Counted from the stretch's first letter, positions 17,897 through 27,155 are shown. The stretch is DNA of 64,000 bases from CALXXL01 sp034926605 (GCA_034926605.1 JAYFQV010000013.1:62001-126000), one strand, 5' to 3'. Program-made: numbers and translations. The notes: generated from the letters alone by a model not told the origin.

Positions 17897-18523
17897 CTAA
17901 TCCCGCTTCGCATTGAGACGGTCGAACCACCAGAACGCCTCCTGCTGCGCCTCGTAAAATCCTTTGGTGAACAGCCGGTACCAGCGCCCGGCGTCTTCCT
18001 CGTCCATCAGATCGAGAGCCACCAGCATCTCGCGTGAGAACTCCATCGCGGCGCTGCCGTTGGCGGTTACCAGCCCGCCACTCCGCACCGCCGGCTCGTT
18101 GCGATAATACTTTTCCCCGGTATAATCCGCCCCGGCATAAGACTTCAGATCATCCAGCATGTTGCTGGTATGAGGAATGCCGTTGAGCAGGCCGAGGGTT
18201 CCGGCAAATACGGTGGCGTCGCAGATGGCGCCGAGCGGTATGCCGTTTTCAACGGCCCGACGGGCCAGCGGCGCAACCGCCTTTGCCGCGTCGATGCGCC
18301 AGGACATTCCGCCGACCAGCACGATTCCGGCGAACTTCTCCGCCAGAGCCTGTTCCAGACTGTAATCCGGCACGGTGGCAAAACCTCCGATCGAACGCAC
18401 CGCCGCACCGCCCGGCGCCGCGGTCTTCACACGCCATCCGGGAGTGGGGTTGATCACCGCCGCCAGCGGCGCGGCCTCCCAGTCGGCATACAGGTCGAGA
18501 AGTACGAACAAAACCGTTTTCAT
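17897..18523 (-). CDS. DJ-1/PfpI family protein
   Basis: 208 aa from MKTVLFVLLDLYADWE. Class I amidotransferase-like fold: VLFVLLDLYADWE, GIVLVGG, and the nucleophile-elbow cysteine in GAICDAT followed by AGTLGLLNG. Typical DJ-1/PfpI proteins have AICHG or AICAG here; the C is retained but the next residue is Asp. Members act as glyoxalases, chaperone-like deglycases or transcriptional repressors; which applies is not clear. Start codons at 18541 and 18532 are also possible; 18523 best matches the family's N-terminus, although its GGAG lies about 12 nt away. Confidence 0.8.
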   Translation of the reverse strand: MKTVLFVLLDLYADWEAAPLAAVINPTPGWRVKTAAPGGAAVRSIGGFATVPDYSLEQALAEKFAGIVLVGGMSWRIDAAKAVAPLARRAVENGIPLGAICDATVFAGTLGLLNGIPHTSNMLDDLKSYAGADYTGEKYYRNEPAVRSGGLVTANGSAAMEFSREMLVALDLMDEEDAGRWYRLFTKGFYEAQQEAFWWFDRLNAKRD

Positions 18524-18591
18524 ATTTGCCATTATCTCCATATGTATTCAATTCAAACTGTCGCTGCCGCAGATGCGCGGCTTGAAGTCCG

Positions 18592-19215
18592 CTATTTCAA
18601 ATAGGCCAGATCGCTTAGTCGGGTAATCAGTCGTTTGCCGTCCGCATCCTCCGCCATAAATGAAACCCCTCCGGGGTGCCCGCTTATCCGGCAACGGTTC
18701 AGCATCCCCACCTCCATCCGCAGCCAAACCGCATTAAAAATGCTCAAGGCATCGCCATGTGAAACCACCATGATTCTCTCATGCGGCAGAGCCAGCAGCC
18801 TGCCGACAAATTCTTCGATGCGCCGATACGCTTCTCTGATGGATTCCGCCCCTTGAAAGACCTTGTCGTCGATCGACCATTTGCGTGTTCCATCATAGTA
18901 AGCCTGATACTTTTCACGCGCCCAGACCGAAGTTTTACCAACCGCTTCCCCAAGGTTACGCTCTCTAAGCGCCGCATCGGCAATCGGTGTGACGTTGAAA
19001 TGTCTTCCGACAATTTCAGCCGTCCGGCTGGCCCGCAATAAATCGGACGTATAAATCACATAGTCTCCCGATGCCAGTTCCACCGCAAGGTTCCGGCCAA
19101 GAGTTTCCGCCTGTTCCACACCAAATTCCGATAATGGCCAGTCCGTCCACGAGCCGATCATGCCGTTTGTGTGATGAACCGACTGTGTATGCTGGATGGT
19201 AACAATGTTTTTCAT
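18592..19215 (-). CDS. Histidine phosphatase superfamily protein, variant RHG box
   Basis: 207 aa. Phosphoglycerate-mutase-like fold: QHTQSVHHTNG at the N-terminus, the second part SDLLRASRTAEIV, LRERNLGE and the second catalytic histidine in VVSHGDAL. The first catalytic motif, normally RHG(E/Q)S, reads QHTQS, so the arginine is replaced by Gln while the histidine stays. It may hydrolyse phosphate esters or be a non-catalytic relative. GGAGGCGGC in front of the ATG at 19215 fixes the start. Confidence 0.8.
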   Translation of the reverse strand: MKNIVTIQHTQSVHHTNGMIGSWTDWPLSEFGVEQAETLGRNLAVELASGDYVIYTSDLLRASRTAEIVGRHFNVTPIADAALRERNLGEAVGKTSVWAREKYQAYYDGTRKWSIDDKVFQGAESIREAYRRIEEFVGRLLALPHERIMVVSHGDALSIFNAVWLRMEVGMLNRCRISGHPGGVSFMAEDADGKRLITRLSDLAYLK

Positions 19216-19336
19216 GCCGCCTCCATCTCGAGCGAAAATCACTAAAACTTTTTATAACATAACATTTTTCCAGCAAATTGCAATACCGGAATAGTCTCTT
19301 TATCGACAATATATTCATCCAAGGCGGTTCCGGCGC

Positions 19337-19364
19337 TTGCAATCGACGCAGTTGCGACTATAGT
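19337..19364 (+). promoter_or_regulatory. Promoter of the TerB/BrxD/helicase operon
   Basis: TTGCAA (19337-19342), 16-bp spacer, TATAGT (19359-19364). Transcription would begin near 19371, giving a leader of about 150 nt before the ATG at 19523 (or, less likely, a leaderless GTG start at 19373). Confidence 0.6.
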
Positions 19365-19522
19365 AAGTTCAGGTGTCCGCGACGGCATTCCGGGGAAAAC
19401 GGCATAAATCCGGAACTGGACGCGCAGTTACATGCGCCGGGTTCCGCCATCCGGGGTGCATCGGCACGACGCCGCGGCATTGCCGCCGTTCAACCCGGGA
19501 AACTTTTGGAGCATTGCAGAAA

Positions 19523-20962
19523 ATGAACGCCGACAGTCAGGTATCAGGCGTAATTCAACCTAAAATATATCAGGATGAGCCGATCCGCAGAACCGCGGAA
19601 CAGCTCGCAGGCGCCGCCCCGCCGGAATACCGCGAGATGCGGCGGATAGCCTACGGCAGCGCCGGCTATCTTTCCGACGTGGTCATATTCTGCCGTCAGG
19701 GCAAATTCATGGAAGATTTTGAAGACGACTTCGAATATGACGGCGAATTTTTGAAATATTATCCCACTTACCAGGATATGAACGACCACCAGTTGCGCGG
19801 CTACTTCTCCTGGCGCACGAAAGTCCGCCGCGGAATCGTCGCGCCCACCTCGCTGTCCTTCGCCTTCGTGTATATTTATGAACTCATAAACCAGATAGGA
19901 GTCAGCTCCCCGGCCGAAGGCTTCCGGGCGTTAAAGGAGTTCTGGACGGCCTACCGGGAGATCGCCCCCGGGATCGACCGCTACTGCAAATTATGGCTCA
20001 AGGACTATGCCGTTTATTACGGCCTCGACCGCTCGCTGCTGGACGATGTTTCCAGCGTCTGCTTCGACCGGGAGATAATGACGCTGCAGAATCCCCGCGA
20101 ACACGCGCCGGACGAACTGTTTTCCGCGCTCGACGCCATGTCTTCATATAAAATGACGGAATCCAGGTTTTTCAAACTCCACCCGGACGACGTGACGGCC
20201 GTGGTATGCAAAGTTTATGCCGCGCTGGCCGACCATTACGGCAAAAACGGCAAAGGCGGCGTCTGCGAAAAACTTTTCGGGAAACTGCATTCCGGCTCCT
20301 ATCGCATGTTCACTTCCGCCGTTTTTTACGACCGCAGAACCAGAAGCGAGGCCGCTTACGCTATAAACGATTTTCATAAATACAGATGCGTCGGCGGCGA
20401 ATGGAGCTGCGAAAAGTTCCTGTGCTACCGGGAGAAGATGCACCGGCTCGGCGCCCTGCTCAAAAACATCGATTTCCTGATGCGCGGAAAATACGGCTTC
20501 AACTCCGCGCTGAAACCGGAGAAAATGACAAAACTGTTCGGACGCATCATAACCGGCGCAATCGACGAATATCTGGAATGCAAAAGAAGAACCGCCGCAC
20601 CGAAGATCGAGATCGACCTTTCAAAACTCCACGGCATCCGGAGAACCTCGCTGGAAACCCAGAACCGGCTTATCGTGGAGGAAATCGAATCTCCGGCCCC
20701 CGCGCCGGCCGGCCGGCCCGCCGGAAACGGCGCCGGCCCTGCGCTGACCGCTGTCGAACTCCGCTTCCTAGGCATTCTGATGCGGGGCGAAGATTATGAC
20801 GGCTACTTGAAATCCAACCACCTGATGCCGTCGGTGCTGGTGGATTCGATCAACGAAAAACTGTTCGACCGGTTCGGCGACACGCCGATCGTCTGCGACG
20901 GCGACCGGCCGGAATTGCTTGCGGATTACCTCGAAGAGCTGAAAGGAATCGTCCAGCCATGA
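19523..20962 (+). CDS. TerB_N / TerB_C domain protein (first gene of a BREX-like operon)
   Basis: 479 aa. The N-terminal half fits TerB_N: DDFEYDGEFLKYYPTYQDMN followed by QLRGYFSWRTKVRRG, FAFVYIYELIN and GFRALKEFW. The C-terminal part fits TerB_C: IEIDLSKLHGIRRTSLETQN, then LMPSVLVDSINEKLFDRFGD and LLADYLEEL. No metal-binding TerB core is obvious between them. TerB_N/C proteins are associated with Ter-type stress and DNA-processing systems. The stop overlaps the next start (ATGA), so translation is coupled to the BrxD-like ATPase. ATG 19523 was chosen because GGAG lies upstream and family similarity begins soon after. Confidence 0.8.
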   Translation: MNADSQVSGVIQPKIYQDEPIRRTAEQLAGAAPPEYREMRRIAYGSAGYLSDVVIFCRQGKFMEDFEDDFEYDGEFLKYYPTYQDMNDHQLRGYFSWRTKVRRGIVAPTSLSFAFVYIYELINQIGVSSPAEGFRALKEFWTAYREIAPGIDRYCKLWLKDYAVYYGLDRSLLDDVSSVCFDREIMTLQNPREHAPDELFSALDAMSSYKMTESRFFKLHPDDVTAVVCKVYAALADHYGKNGKGGVCEKLFGKLHSGSYRMFTSAVFYDRRTRSEAAYAINDFHKYRCVGGEWSCEKFLCYREKMHRLGALLKNIDFLMRGKYGFNSALKPEKMTKLFGRIITGAIDEYLECKRRTAAPKIEIDLSKLHGIRRTSLETQNRLIVEEIESPAPAPAGRPAGNGAGPALTAVELRFLGILMRGEDYDGYLKSNHLMPSVLVDSINEKLFDRFGDTPIVCDGDRPELLADYLEELKGIVQP

Positions 20963-22275
20963 AAATACCCAAACGAATATCGACCGTTATCATCAACTCG
21001 CTCAAGGGCGGCGTAGTACCCCGAATCGGGCTGCCGTACATCACGGTGGGCCGTGAAACCGAAATCGGCGCGCTGCTGCACGATGTTGACATCATCGCGG
21101 ACGGCGGCGCATCGTTCCGTTTCATCGTCGGCAGGTACGGCAGCGGCAAGAGCTTCCTGCTGCAGACCATAAGAAACTACGCGATGGACCGCAATTTCGC
21201 GGTGGCCGACGCCGATCTCTCGCCCGAGCGAAGGCTCCAGGGCACCAAAGGCCAGGGGCTCGCCACCTACCGGGAACTTATCCGCAACCTCTCCACCAAG
21301 ACTCGCCCGGAAGGCGGCGCGCTCACACTGATCCTCGACCGCTGGATCAGTACCATACAGACCGAGGCGGGAATGCAAAGCGGCCTTTCCCCGGCCGACG
21401 CCGGGTTCCGGCAGCTGGTCGAGCGAAAAATCTACGAGGTGATCGGCGCGTTGAACGAGATGGTTCACGGCTTTGATTTCGCAAAGCTGCTGATAATCTA
21501 TTACAAGGCATACGTCGACGGCGACGACGAAAACAAAGCCAGGGTGGTGAAGTGGTTCCGCGGCGAATACGCAAACCGGTCGGAAGCAAGAACCGAGCTT
21601 GGCGTAAACATAGTGATAACCGACGACAACTGGTACGAGTACATAAAACTGTTCGCCATGTTCCTGAAGAAAGCCGGTTACAACGGGCTGCTGGTGCTGG
21701 TGGACGAACTGGTGAACATCTACAAGATACCCAACAGCATCACCCGGCAGTACAATTACGAAAAAATCCTCACGATGTACAACGACACGCTTCAGGGCAA
21801 AGCTCAATACCTGGGGTTCATCATGGGCGGCACGCCGCAAAGCATCGAAGACCCCCGGCGCGGCATATTCAGCTATGAGGCGTTGAAATCGCGGCTGGAG
21901 GCCGGGCGCTTCGGCCGCGAGGATGTCCGGGACATGCTCGCGCCGGTGATCCGGCTTTCACCGCTGACCTATGAGGAGATGCTGGTGCTTATCGAAAAGC
22001 TGGCCACCATCCATGCCGACCTCTTCGACTACCGGCAGATCATCGGCCAGGAGGACATGATAAAATTCATAAAGATCGAATTCGGCCGGATCGGGGCGAA
22101 CACCCACATCACCCCGCGCGAGGTGATACGCGATTACATCGAGCTGCTGAACATCCTGTGCCAGAACCCGCATATCGACGTGTCCGGGCTGCTGGAATCG
22201 GAAAAGTTCGCATTCTCGCCGCCGGCCGCCGACGGCGGAGCGGTCGAAAAAGAGTTCGAAGAGTTCGAGATCTGA
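20959..22275 (+). CDS. BrxD-like P-loop ATPase (DUF2791 family)
   Basis: 438 aa. Walker A GRYGSGKS at residues 58-65, Walker B LLVLVDE at 244-250, and conserved stretches GLPYITVGRETEI, FRFIVG and IGLSP-like LSPLTYEEM. This is the BREX BrxD/DUF2791 ATPase type, which in BREX types 2 and 6 is always next to the BrxHI helicase; here too a helicase follows. It probably uses ATP to load or regulate the helicase on DNA. Start overlaps the TerB gene by 4 bp. No BrxA, BrxB, BrxC, PglX or PglZ gene is in the window. Confidence 0.82.
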   Translation: MKIPKRISTVIINSLKGGVVPRIGLPYITVGRETEIGALLHDVDIIADGGASFRFIVGRYGSGKSFLLQTIRNYAMDRNFAVADADLSPERRLQGTKGQGLATYRELIRNLSTKTRPEGGALTLILDRWISTIQTEAGMQSGLSPADAGFRQLVERKIYEVIGALNEMVHGFDFAKLLIIYYKAYVDGDDENKARVVKWFRGEYANRSEARTELGVNIVITDDNWYEYIKLFAMFLKKAGYNGLLVLVDELVNIYKIPNSITRQYNYEKILTMYNDTLQGKAQYLGFIMGGTPQSIEDPRRGIFSYEALKSRLEAGRFGREDVRDMLAPVIRLSPLTYEEMLVLIEKLATIHADLFDYRQIIGQEDMIKFIKIEFGRIGANTHITPREVIRDYIELLNILCQNPHIDVSGLLESEKFAFSPPAADGGAVEKEFEEFEI

Positions 22276-22283
22276 GGTGCATG

Positions 22284-24512
22284 ATGAATGTATTCGACCG
22301 CTATGCGCCGTTTATCCGCGAGTTCATCTACTCCAATAACTGGGAGTCTCTGCGCGCCATTCAGGTGGCGGCCGCTGACGCGGTGTTCAATACGGACGAC
22401 AATCTGCTGCTCTCCGCCTCCACCGCCTCCGGCAAAACGGAAGCCGCCTTCTTCCCGATACTCACGCTGTTCACCGAAGATATGCCGAAGTCGGTGGGCG
22501 CCATTTACATCGGCCCGCTTAAGGCGCTGATAAACGACCAGTTCCTGCGACTAAACGACTTGTGCCGGGAAGCCGCGATTCCGGTCTGGCACTGGCACGG
22601 CGACGTGGCGCAGTCGCACAAAAACAAGCTGCTCAAGAATCCGTCCGGCATACTCCAGATAACCCCGGAATCCCTCGAAGCGTTGCTGCTGCACAAGCAT
22701 GCCTACATCTCACGACTGTTCGGCGACCTGCGATTCATCGTGATCGACGAAGTCCACTCCCTGATGCGCGGTGACCGCGGCGGGCAGACCCTCTGCCTGA
22801 TCGAGCGGTTGTCGCGGCTGGCCGGAGTCAATCCGCGCCGGATCGGGCTCTCCGCCACCATCGGAGACCCGGAGACCGCCGGCCGGTTCCTCTCCTCCGG
22901 CACCGGCAGAAAAACCGCCATCCCCCATATCCCGTCCGCCGGAACCAAGTGGCGGCTGTCGATGGAACATTTCTATGTCCAGGGCCCGCAGGCGGCCGAG
23001 GACCGGGAGATTCCGGACGCCATGCCGCCGCTGGCGATCCAAACCGACCGCGCTCCCGTCAACTCCGACCCGGGCATGGGATATATATTCGAACACACCC
23101 GCGGCCGGAAATGCCTGGTGTTCGTCAATTCCCGGGAAGAGTGCGAAGCGGTCACCACCACCCTGCGGCAATACTGCGAAGCCAACCACGAGCCGGACCG
23201 CTTCCTGATCCACCACGGCAATCTCTCTGCCTCATATCGGGAAACCGCGGAGTCGGTTATGAAAGACGAAGAGCAATGCCAGACCACCGTCACCACCGCC
23301 ACGCTGGAGCTCGGCATCGACATCGGCAGACTGGAACGGGCCTTCCAGATCAACGCGCCGTTCATGGTGTCCTCGTTCCTGCAGCGGCTGGGCCGCACCG
23401 GCAGGCGCGATCTGCCGCCTGAAATGTGGTTCGTGATGCGCGAGGAACAGCCGGAACAGCGGGCGATGCTGCCCGCCACCATCCCGTGGGAGCTTATCCA
23501 GGGCATCGCGCTTATCCAGCTTTACATCGAGGAACGCTGGGTGGAACCGCCCAAGCTCGACCGGCTGCCGTTCAGCCTTCTGTACCACCAGACCATGTGC
23601 ACCTTGGCCTCCTGCGGCGAAATGACGCCGGCTGAGCTGGCTTCGCGCGTGCTGCCGCTAAGCTATTTCCACCGGATAACGCCGGGCGACTACAAGGTGC
23701 TGCTGCGCCACCTGGTCACCACCGAACACCTGCAGCAAACCGAGGAAGGCGGGCTGATCGTCGGCCTGGCCGGTGAACGGCAGACCAGTTCGTTCAAGTT
23801 CTACGCGGTGTTCAAGGAGAACGAGGAATATACCGTCCGGAGTCATTCGCAGGAGCTCGGCACGATCGTGCTGCCGCCGCCGGTGGGGGAGAAAATAGCG
23901 CTGGCCGGGCATGTGTGGATAGTGGAGGAGGTTGACCACAAGCGCCATCTGGTCTATTGCGAGCAGGTAAAAGGCAAAGTACCGGCCTATTTCGGCCTGT
24001 GCCCGGGCGACATAAACACAAGGGTGCTCGAGCGGATGAAACTGGTGCTGAACGAGGACGCGGCATATCCGTACCTGATGAAGAACGCGGCGGCGAGACT
24101 TGGCGAAGCCCGGCACACCGCAATAAACTCCGGCATGACCGCGGAACCGCTGATAAATCTGGGGGGCGACATGTGGTGCTTGTTCCCGTGGCTGGGAAGC
24201 TATGCTTTCCTGGCGCTGGAACGGTTCATCAAGATCAAGTGCGCGCCGCTGCTGGGGCTTTCGGCGCTGGACTCGTCACGCCCTTACTTCATGCAGTTCA
24301 AAATGAAGGCCGGCAAAGAGGAGTTTTTCAAGGTGCTTGCGGACATGGAGCGACAGCCGCTCGATCCGATGGAGCTTATATACAAAGGCGAACTCCCGCT
24401 GTTCGAGAAATACGACGAATTCCTGCCGCCGGAACTGGTGCGAAAAGGCTTTGCCCACGGCATACTTGGAATAGATGAAATGAAATCCCGCATACGCGGC
24501 TGGGCGGAGTAA
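22284..24512 (+). CDS. Lhr-like superfamily 2 helicase (BrxHI type)
   Basis: 742 aa. Helicase motifs in order: I (SASTASGKTEAAF), Ia (GPLKALINDQ), II (DEVHS), III (LSATIGD), IV (FVNSREECEAV), V (TATLELGIDIG) and VI (QRLGRTGR). The C-terminal part is the long Lhr/BrxHI-type extension. It should unwind or translocate on DNA using ATP. Start ATG 22284 chosen over ATG 22281 because GAGG lies 6 nt upstream of it; an upstream extension has no ribosome site. It lies 8 bp after the BrxD-like gene, clearly one operon. Confidence 0.88.
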   Translation: MNVFDRYAPFIREFIYSNNWESLRAIQVAAADAVFNTDDNLLLSASTASGKTEAAFFPILTLFTEDMPKSVGAIYIGPLKALINDQFLRLNDLCREAAIPVWHWHGDVAQSHKNKLLKNPSGILQITPESLEALLLHKHAYISRLFGDLRFIVIDEVHSLMRGDRGGQTLCLIERLSRLAGVNPRRIGLSATIGDPETAGRFLSSGTGRKTAIPHIPSAGTKWRLSMEHFYVQGPQAAEDREIPDAMPPLAIQTDRAPVNSDPGMGYIFEHTRGRKCLVFVNSREECEAVTTTLRQYCEANHEPDRFLIHHGNLSASYRETAESVMKDEEQCQTTVTTATLELGIDIGRLERAFQINAPFMVSSFLQRLGRTGRRDLPPEMWFVMREEQPEQRAMLPATIPWELIQGIALIQLYIEERWVEPPKLDRLPFSLLYHQTMCTLASCGEMTPAELASRVLPLSYFHRITPGDYKVLLRHLVTTEHLQQTEEGGLIVGLAGERQTSSFKFYAVFKENEEYTVRSHSQELGTIVLPPPVGEKIALAGHVWIVEEVDHKRHLVYCEQVKGKVPAYFGLCPGDINTRVLERMKLVLNEDAAYPYLMKNAAARLGEARHTAINSGMTAEPLINLGGDMWCLFPWLGSYAFLALERFIKIKCAPLLGLSALDSSRPYFMQFKMKAGKEEFFKVLADMERQPLDPMELIYKGELPLFEKYDEFLPPELVRKGFAHGILGIDEMKSRIRGWAE

Positions 24513-24574
24513 CCGCGGCTGCCTTGAAAAGACGGCACAGCCGCGCAAGGCGCGGAAACCGAATGGTGAAAAAA

Positions 24575-25777
24575 ATGAATTGGATCAAAAAAGAAGATTG
24601 TTACCGGATTCCGGTAAAGAGCTGGTGCGCGGACGTCGAACCGGGGGCGCTTGAGCAGGCGGCCAACCTTGCGCGTCACCCCGTGCTGGCGCATCATGTG
24701 GCCCTGATGCCGGACTGCCATCAGGGATACGGAATGCCGATCGGCGGCGTGGTGGCGGCTGAAGACGCGATCATCCCGAGCGCGGTGGGTGTGGACATCG
24801 GCTGTGGCATGGTCGCGGTTGAAACCGACATTCCGGCGGAACGGTTCAAGGATCTGAAGTTCCGCCGTGCGATCCAGGAAGCGCTCAAGAACCGCATCCC
24901 GGTCGGCGAAGGAGTGTCCCACAAAGAAGACCAGAGCTGGGACGGGTTCGAGTCCTACCTCGGCAATAACGGCAGGACGGCTGACTTCGCCAACGGCCTC
25001 GACCGCAAAAACCTCGGCACCCTCGGCGGCGGGAATCATTTCATCGAACTCCAGAAATCCGATGCAGGATTCGCATGGCTGATGATTCACTCGGGCAGCC
25101 GCAACCTCGGCAAGCGGGTCGAGGAGCTGTACCACCGCAGGGCGCAAAAGTTCAACGAGCGCTGCCGTGTGGTGCTGCCAGACCCCGATCTGGCGTTCCT
25201 GCCGCTCGACGAGCCGGATGGCCATGACTATTTCCGCGACATGTTGTTCGCGCTGAGTTACGCGCTTGAAAACCGCCGCCGCATGATGGCGGTATTCAAG
25301 GAGACTCTGGCCGAATTCGTGCCGGAGGCGAACTTCCTGCGCGAGGTGAACATCCATCACAACTACGCGGCGGTCGAGGAGCATTTCGGCGAGAAACTTT
25401 GCGTCCACCGCAAGGGGGCCACCAGCGCGAAACTTGACGAGACCGGCATCATCCCCGGTTCGATGGGAACGGCAAGCTACATCGTGCGCGGGCTTGGCAA
25501 CCCGGAGTCGTTCATGAGCTGTTCGCACGGAGCCGGGCGCAGAATGAGCCGGATCGCGGCCTGCACGAACCTGACGATCGAGGAGTGCGACGCGGCGATG
25601 GACGGCATCGTCTGCGAGCGCTGGCAGCCGTACCGCAGGCATGGGAAAGCCAAGGGCCGCATGGACCTTTCCGAAGCGCCTCAGGCATACAAAGCCATCG
25701 ACGAGGTGATCGAGGCCGAACGCGACCTGATCGAACCGCTGGTGAGATTGACTCCGATGGCGGTACTTAAAGGCTAG
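24575..25777 (+). CDS. rtcB: RNA-splicing ligase RtcB
   Basis: 400 aa. The Mn-binding and catalytic signatures are present: MPDCHQGYGMPIGGV, VGVDIGCGM (Asp and Cys ligands), LGGGNHFIEL, HSGSRNLG and the guanylylated histidine in SCSHGAGRRMSR. The enzyme joins RNA 2',3'-cyclic phosphate or 3'-phosphate ends to 5'-OH ends, using GTP. No archease or rtcA is adjacent. It begins about 60 bp after the helicase with no terminator between, so it may belong to the same transcript and act in RNA repair during the stress that the operon handles. Starts at 24563 or 24575 are both possible; GGTGA favours 24575. Confidence 0.93.
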   Translation: MNWIKKEDCYRIPVKSWCADVEPGALEQAANLARHPVLAHHVALMPDCHQGYGMPIGGVVAAEDAIIPSAVGVDIGCGMVAVETDIPAERFKDLKFRRAIQEALKNRIPVGEGVSHKEDQSWDGFESYLGNNGRTADFANGLDRKNLGTLGGGNHFIELQKSDAGFAWLMIHSGSRNLGKRVEELYHRRAQKFNERCRVVLPDPDLAFLPLDEPDGHDYFRDMLFALSYALENRRRMMAVFKETLAEFVPEANFLREVNIHHNYAAVEEHFGEKLCVHRKGATSAKLDETGIIPGSMGTASYIVRGLGNPESFMSCSHGAGRRMSRIAACTNLTIEECDAAMDGIVCERWQPYRRHGKAKGRMDLSEAPQAYKAIDEVIEAERDLIEPLVRLTPMAVLKG

Positions 25778-25827
25778 CGCCCTCCCGTTCCGCCCGCACG
25801 TGGGCGGAACAGGCCTCCGACGCGACG

Positions 25828-26436
25828 CTATCTGGGATGGGAATGGAAATAGGCCGTTCCGGTATCCCGATCATAAGCCGCCCAAACTCCGCCGCCGTTG
25901 CTGTCGCCGTCGCATATTACTGCGAAAATTCCATTGGTTATTTTGGTATTGGTCTTCTTCTGCAGTTCGTTAAACGCGTCATCGTCACCATTCGGATATT
26001 CCCGCCTGTACTTTTCGTTTTCGTAAATATCGTTGTAGCGGGATACATATGCCGGTTCGGATACTTCGCTGAACTGCCACGACGGATTCGCCCATTCGCG
26101 GAAATCCTTCTCGCTTATCTTGAATTCATACGACGTATAGGAATATGTCTTGTAAAAAGAAACGTCGGATGCCAATGCCGGCAACCACTCAACGCGAGGG
26201 ACGTGTTCGCCAAATTCAGGATGAGCATTCGACCAAGTCCCGAAAAATAACAGTAACAAAAAGATTTGAACAAGCAAGAGCGGCAACATGAGCACTGAAA
26301 AAAGAAACGCGGAGCTCAATGTCATATATTTTTGCCCGGCAGCCTTATAAAGCAAAATAACCAATAACGGAAGGAATACTATTGTCAGCAACACCCACAA
26401 TATTATTTCCCTTTTACCAGGTTTGTCTTCCACCAT
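25828..26436 (-). CDS. Hypothetical membrane protein
   Basis: About 202 aa. Two transmembrane helices (residues about 11-31 and 40-65) with a soluble C-terminal part rich in Tyr, Asn and Asp that ends in YDRDTGTAYFHSHPR. No family recognised. AGGGAG lies 6 nt upstream of the ATG at 26436. The end of a shorter frame lies just upstream on the same strand. Confidence 0.6.
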   Translation of the reverse strand: MVEDKPGKREIILWVLLTIVFLPLLVILLYKAAGQKYMTLSSAFLFSVLMLPLLLVQIFLLLLFFGTWSNAHPEFGEHVPRVEWLPALASDVSFYKTYSYTSYEFKISEKDFREWANPSWQFSEVSEPAYVSRYNDIYENEKYRREYPNGDDDAFNELQKKTNTKITNGIFAVICDGDSNGGGVWAAYDRDTGTAYFHSHPR

Positions 26437-26445
26437 GTCCACTCC

Positions 26446-26586
26446 CTATTCGACTTTTTTGTTATAGTTTCCGTATTCGTAAAAATACAAGTTCTCGCCC
26501 TTTTCGTTCAGCTCCTTGTTCTCCGCGTCGACACGAATAACGGTGAAAGATTTTCCCGGCAGCGGCTTGGGAAATTCGGTCTGCAC
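26446..26586 (-). pseudogene. Possible gene remnant (C-terminal fragment)
   Basis: A short frame from GTG 26586 encodes about 46 aa ending YFYEYGNYNKKVE. Its codon use looks coding, but no ATG and no ribosome site exist in frame before an upstream stop. It may be the 3' end of a broken gene, located 9 bp before the membrane-protein gene. Alternatively it is an unexpressed leftover. Confidence 0.3.
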
Positions 26587-26696
26587 GATATAACCGGATG
26601 GATAGCGTCGATTCCGGTGCTGCTGCTCTACGCCCTGCTGATCATAATCAGGAAAGCTATGAACGCCGTCCGGTCAAACCGGACGACCGCCGTGAA

Positions 26697-27155
26697 TCAC
26701 TTGCCGAAATAGCTGGCGTCGAATTCGGCGGCAATGGCTTTGAGTTTGTCCACCTCCGCCGGATCGGTCGACTGCTTGACCTTCATCGCCTGAATCAGCA
26801 TCCGGTGCAGCAGGGTTATTTGGCGGACATATTTGTCATATCCCGGCTCGCCCGGCTCCGCCGGTTTTATCCGCTGAGTCATGAAATACTGGCTGACGAT
26901 TTCCTGAAGCTGGTCGGCGTGCTCGTCCTTGTTTTCGATCCACCGCACCAGCTGATTGTAGTTCGGCTTCTCCGCCTCGTTCAAATGATTGATCTCGTGA
27001 ACCGACTTGTCGAGAGTCGTTATGTGCTCGTAAATCATCTTCATCCGCATCGGGTCGTCGTAGATGCCGCATGGGATCTCGCAATGCGCATAAACAAACC
27101 ACGCCATGCAGGCGGCCGCCGCGATTACCGTAAAAATCACCGACTTCATCCTCAT
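26697..27155 (-). CDS. sodN: Nickel superoxide dismutase with N-terminal signal peptide
   Basis: 152 aa. After a 23-residue hydrophobic leader ending VYA, the mature chain starts HCEIPCGIYDD, the nickel hook of NiSOD (His1, Cys2, Pro5, Cys6, Tyr9), followed by the four-helix bundle; the mature part would be about 129 aa against about 117 in Streptomyces. NiSOD needs His1 to be the free N-terminus; the leader looks like a Sec signal peptide whose cleavage at A|H would create it, so no SodX protease would be needed and the enzyme would be extracytoplasmic. A hairpin (CGTCCGGT-TTG-ACCGGACG) follows the stop. AAGGAGGGG precedes the ATG. It lies 37 bp after a GNAT gene on the same strand. Confidence 0.9.
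   Translation of the reverse strand: MRMKSVIFTVIAAAACMAWFVYAHCEIPCGIYDDPMRMKMIYEHITTLDKSVHEINHLNEAEKPNYNQLVRWIENKDEHADQLQEIVSQYFMTQRIKPAEPGEPGYDKYVRQITLLHRMLIQAMKVKQSTDPAEVDKLKAIAAEFDASYFGK

Noticed and set aside
19278..19526. Small frame in the leader of the TerB operon
   Set aside because: It overlaps the promoter and has no ribosome site.
24284..25642. 452-codon minus-strand frame opposite rtcB
   Set aside because: rtcB on the plus strand is unmistakable; this is its shadow.
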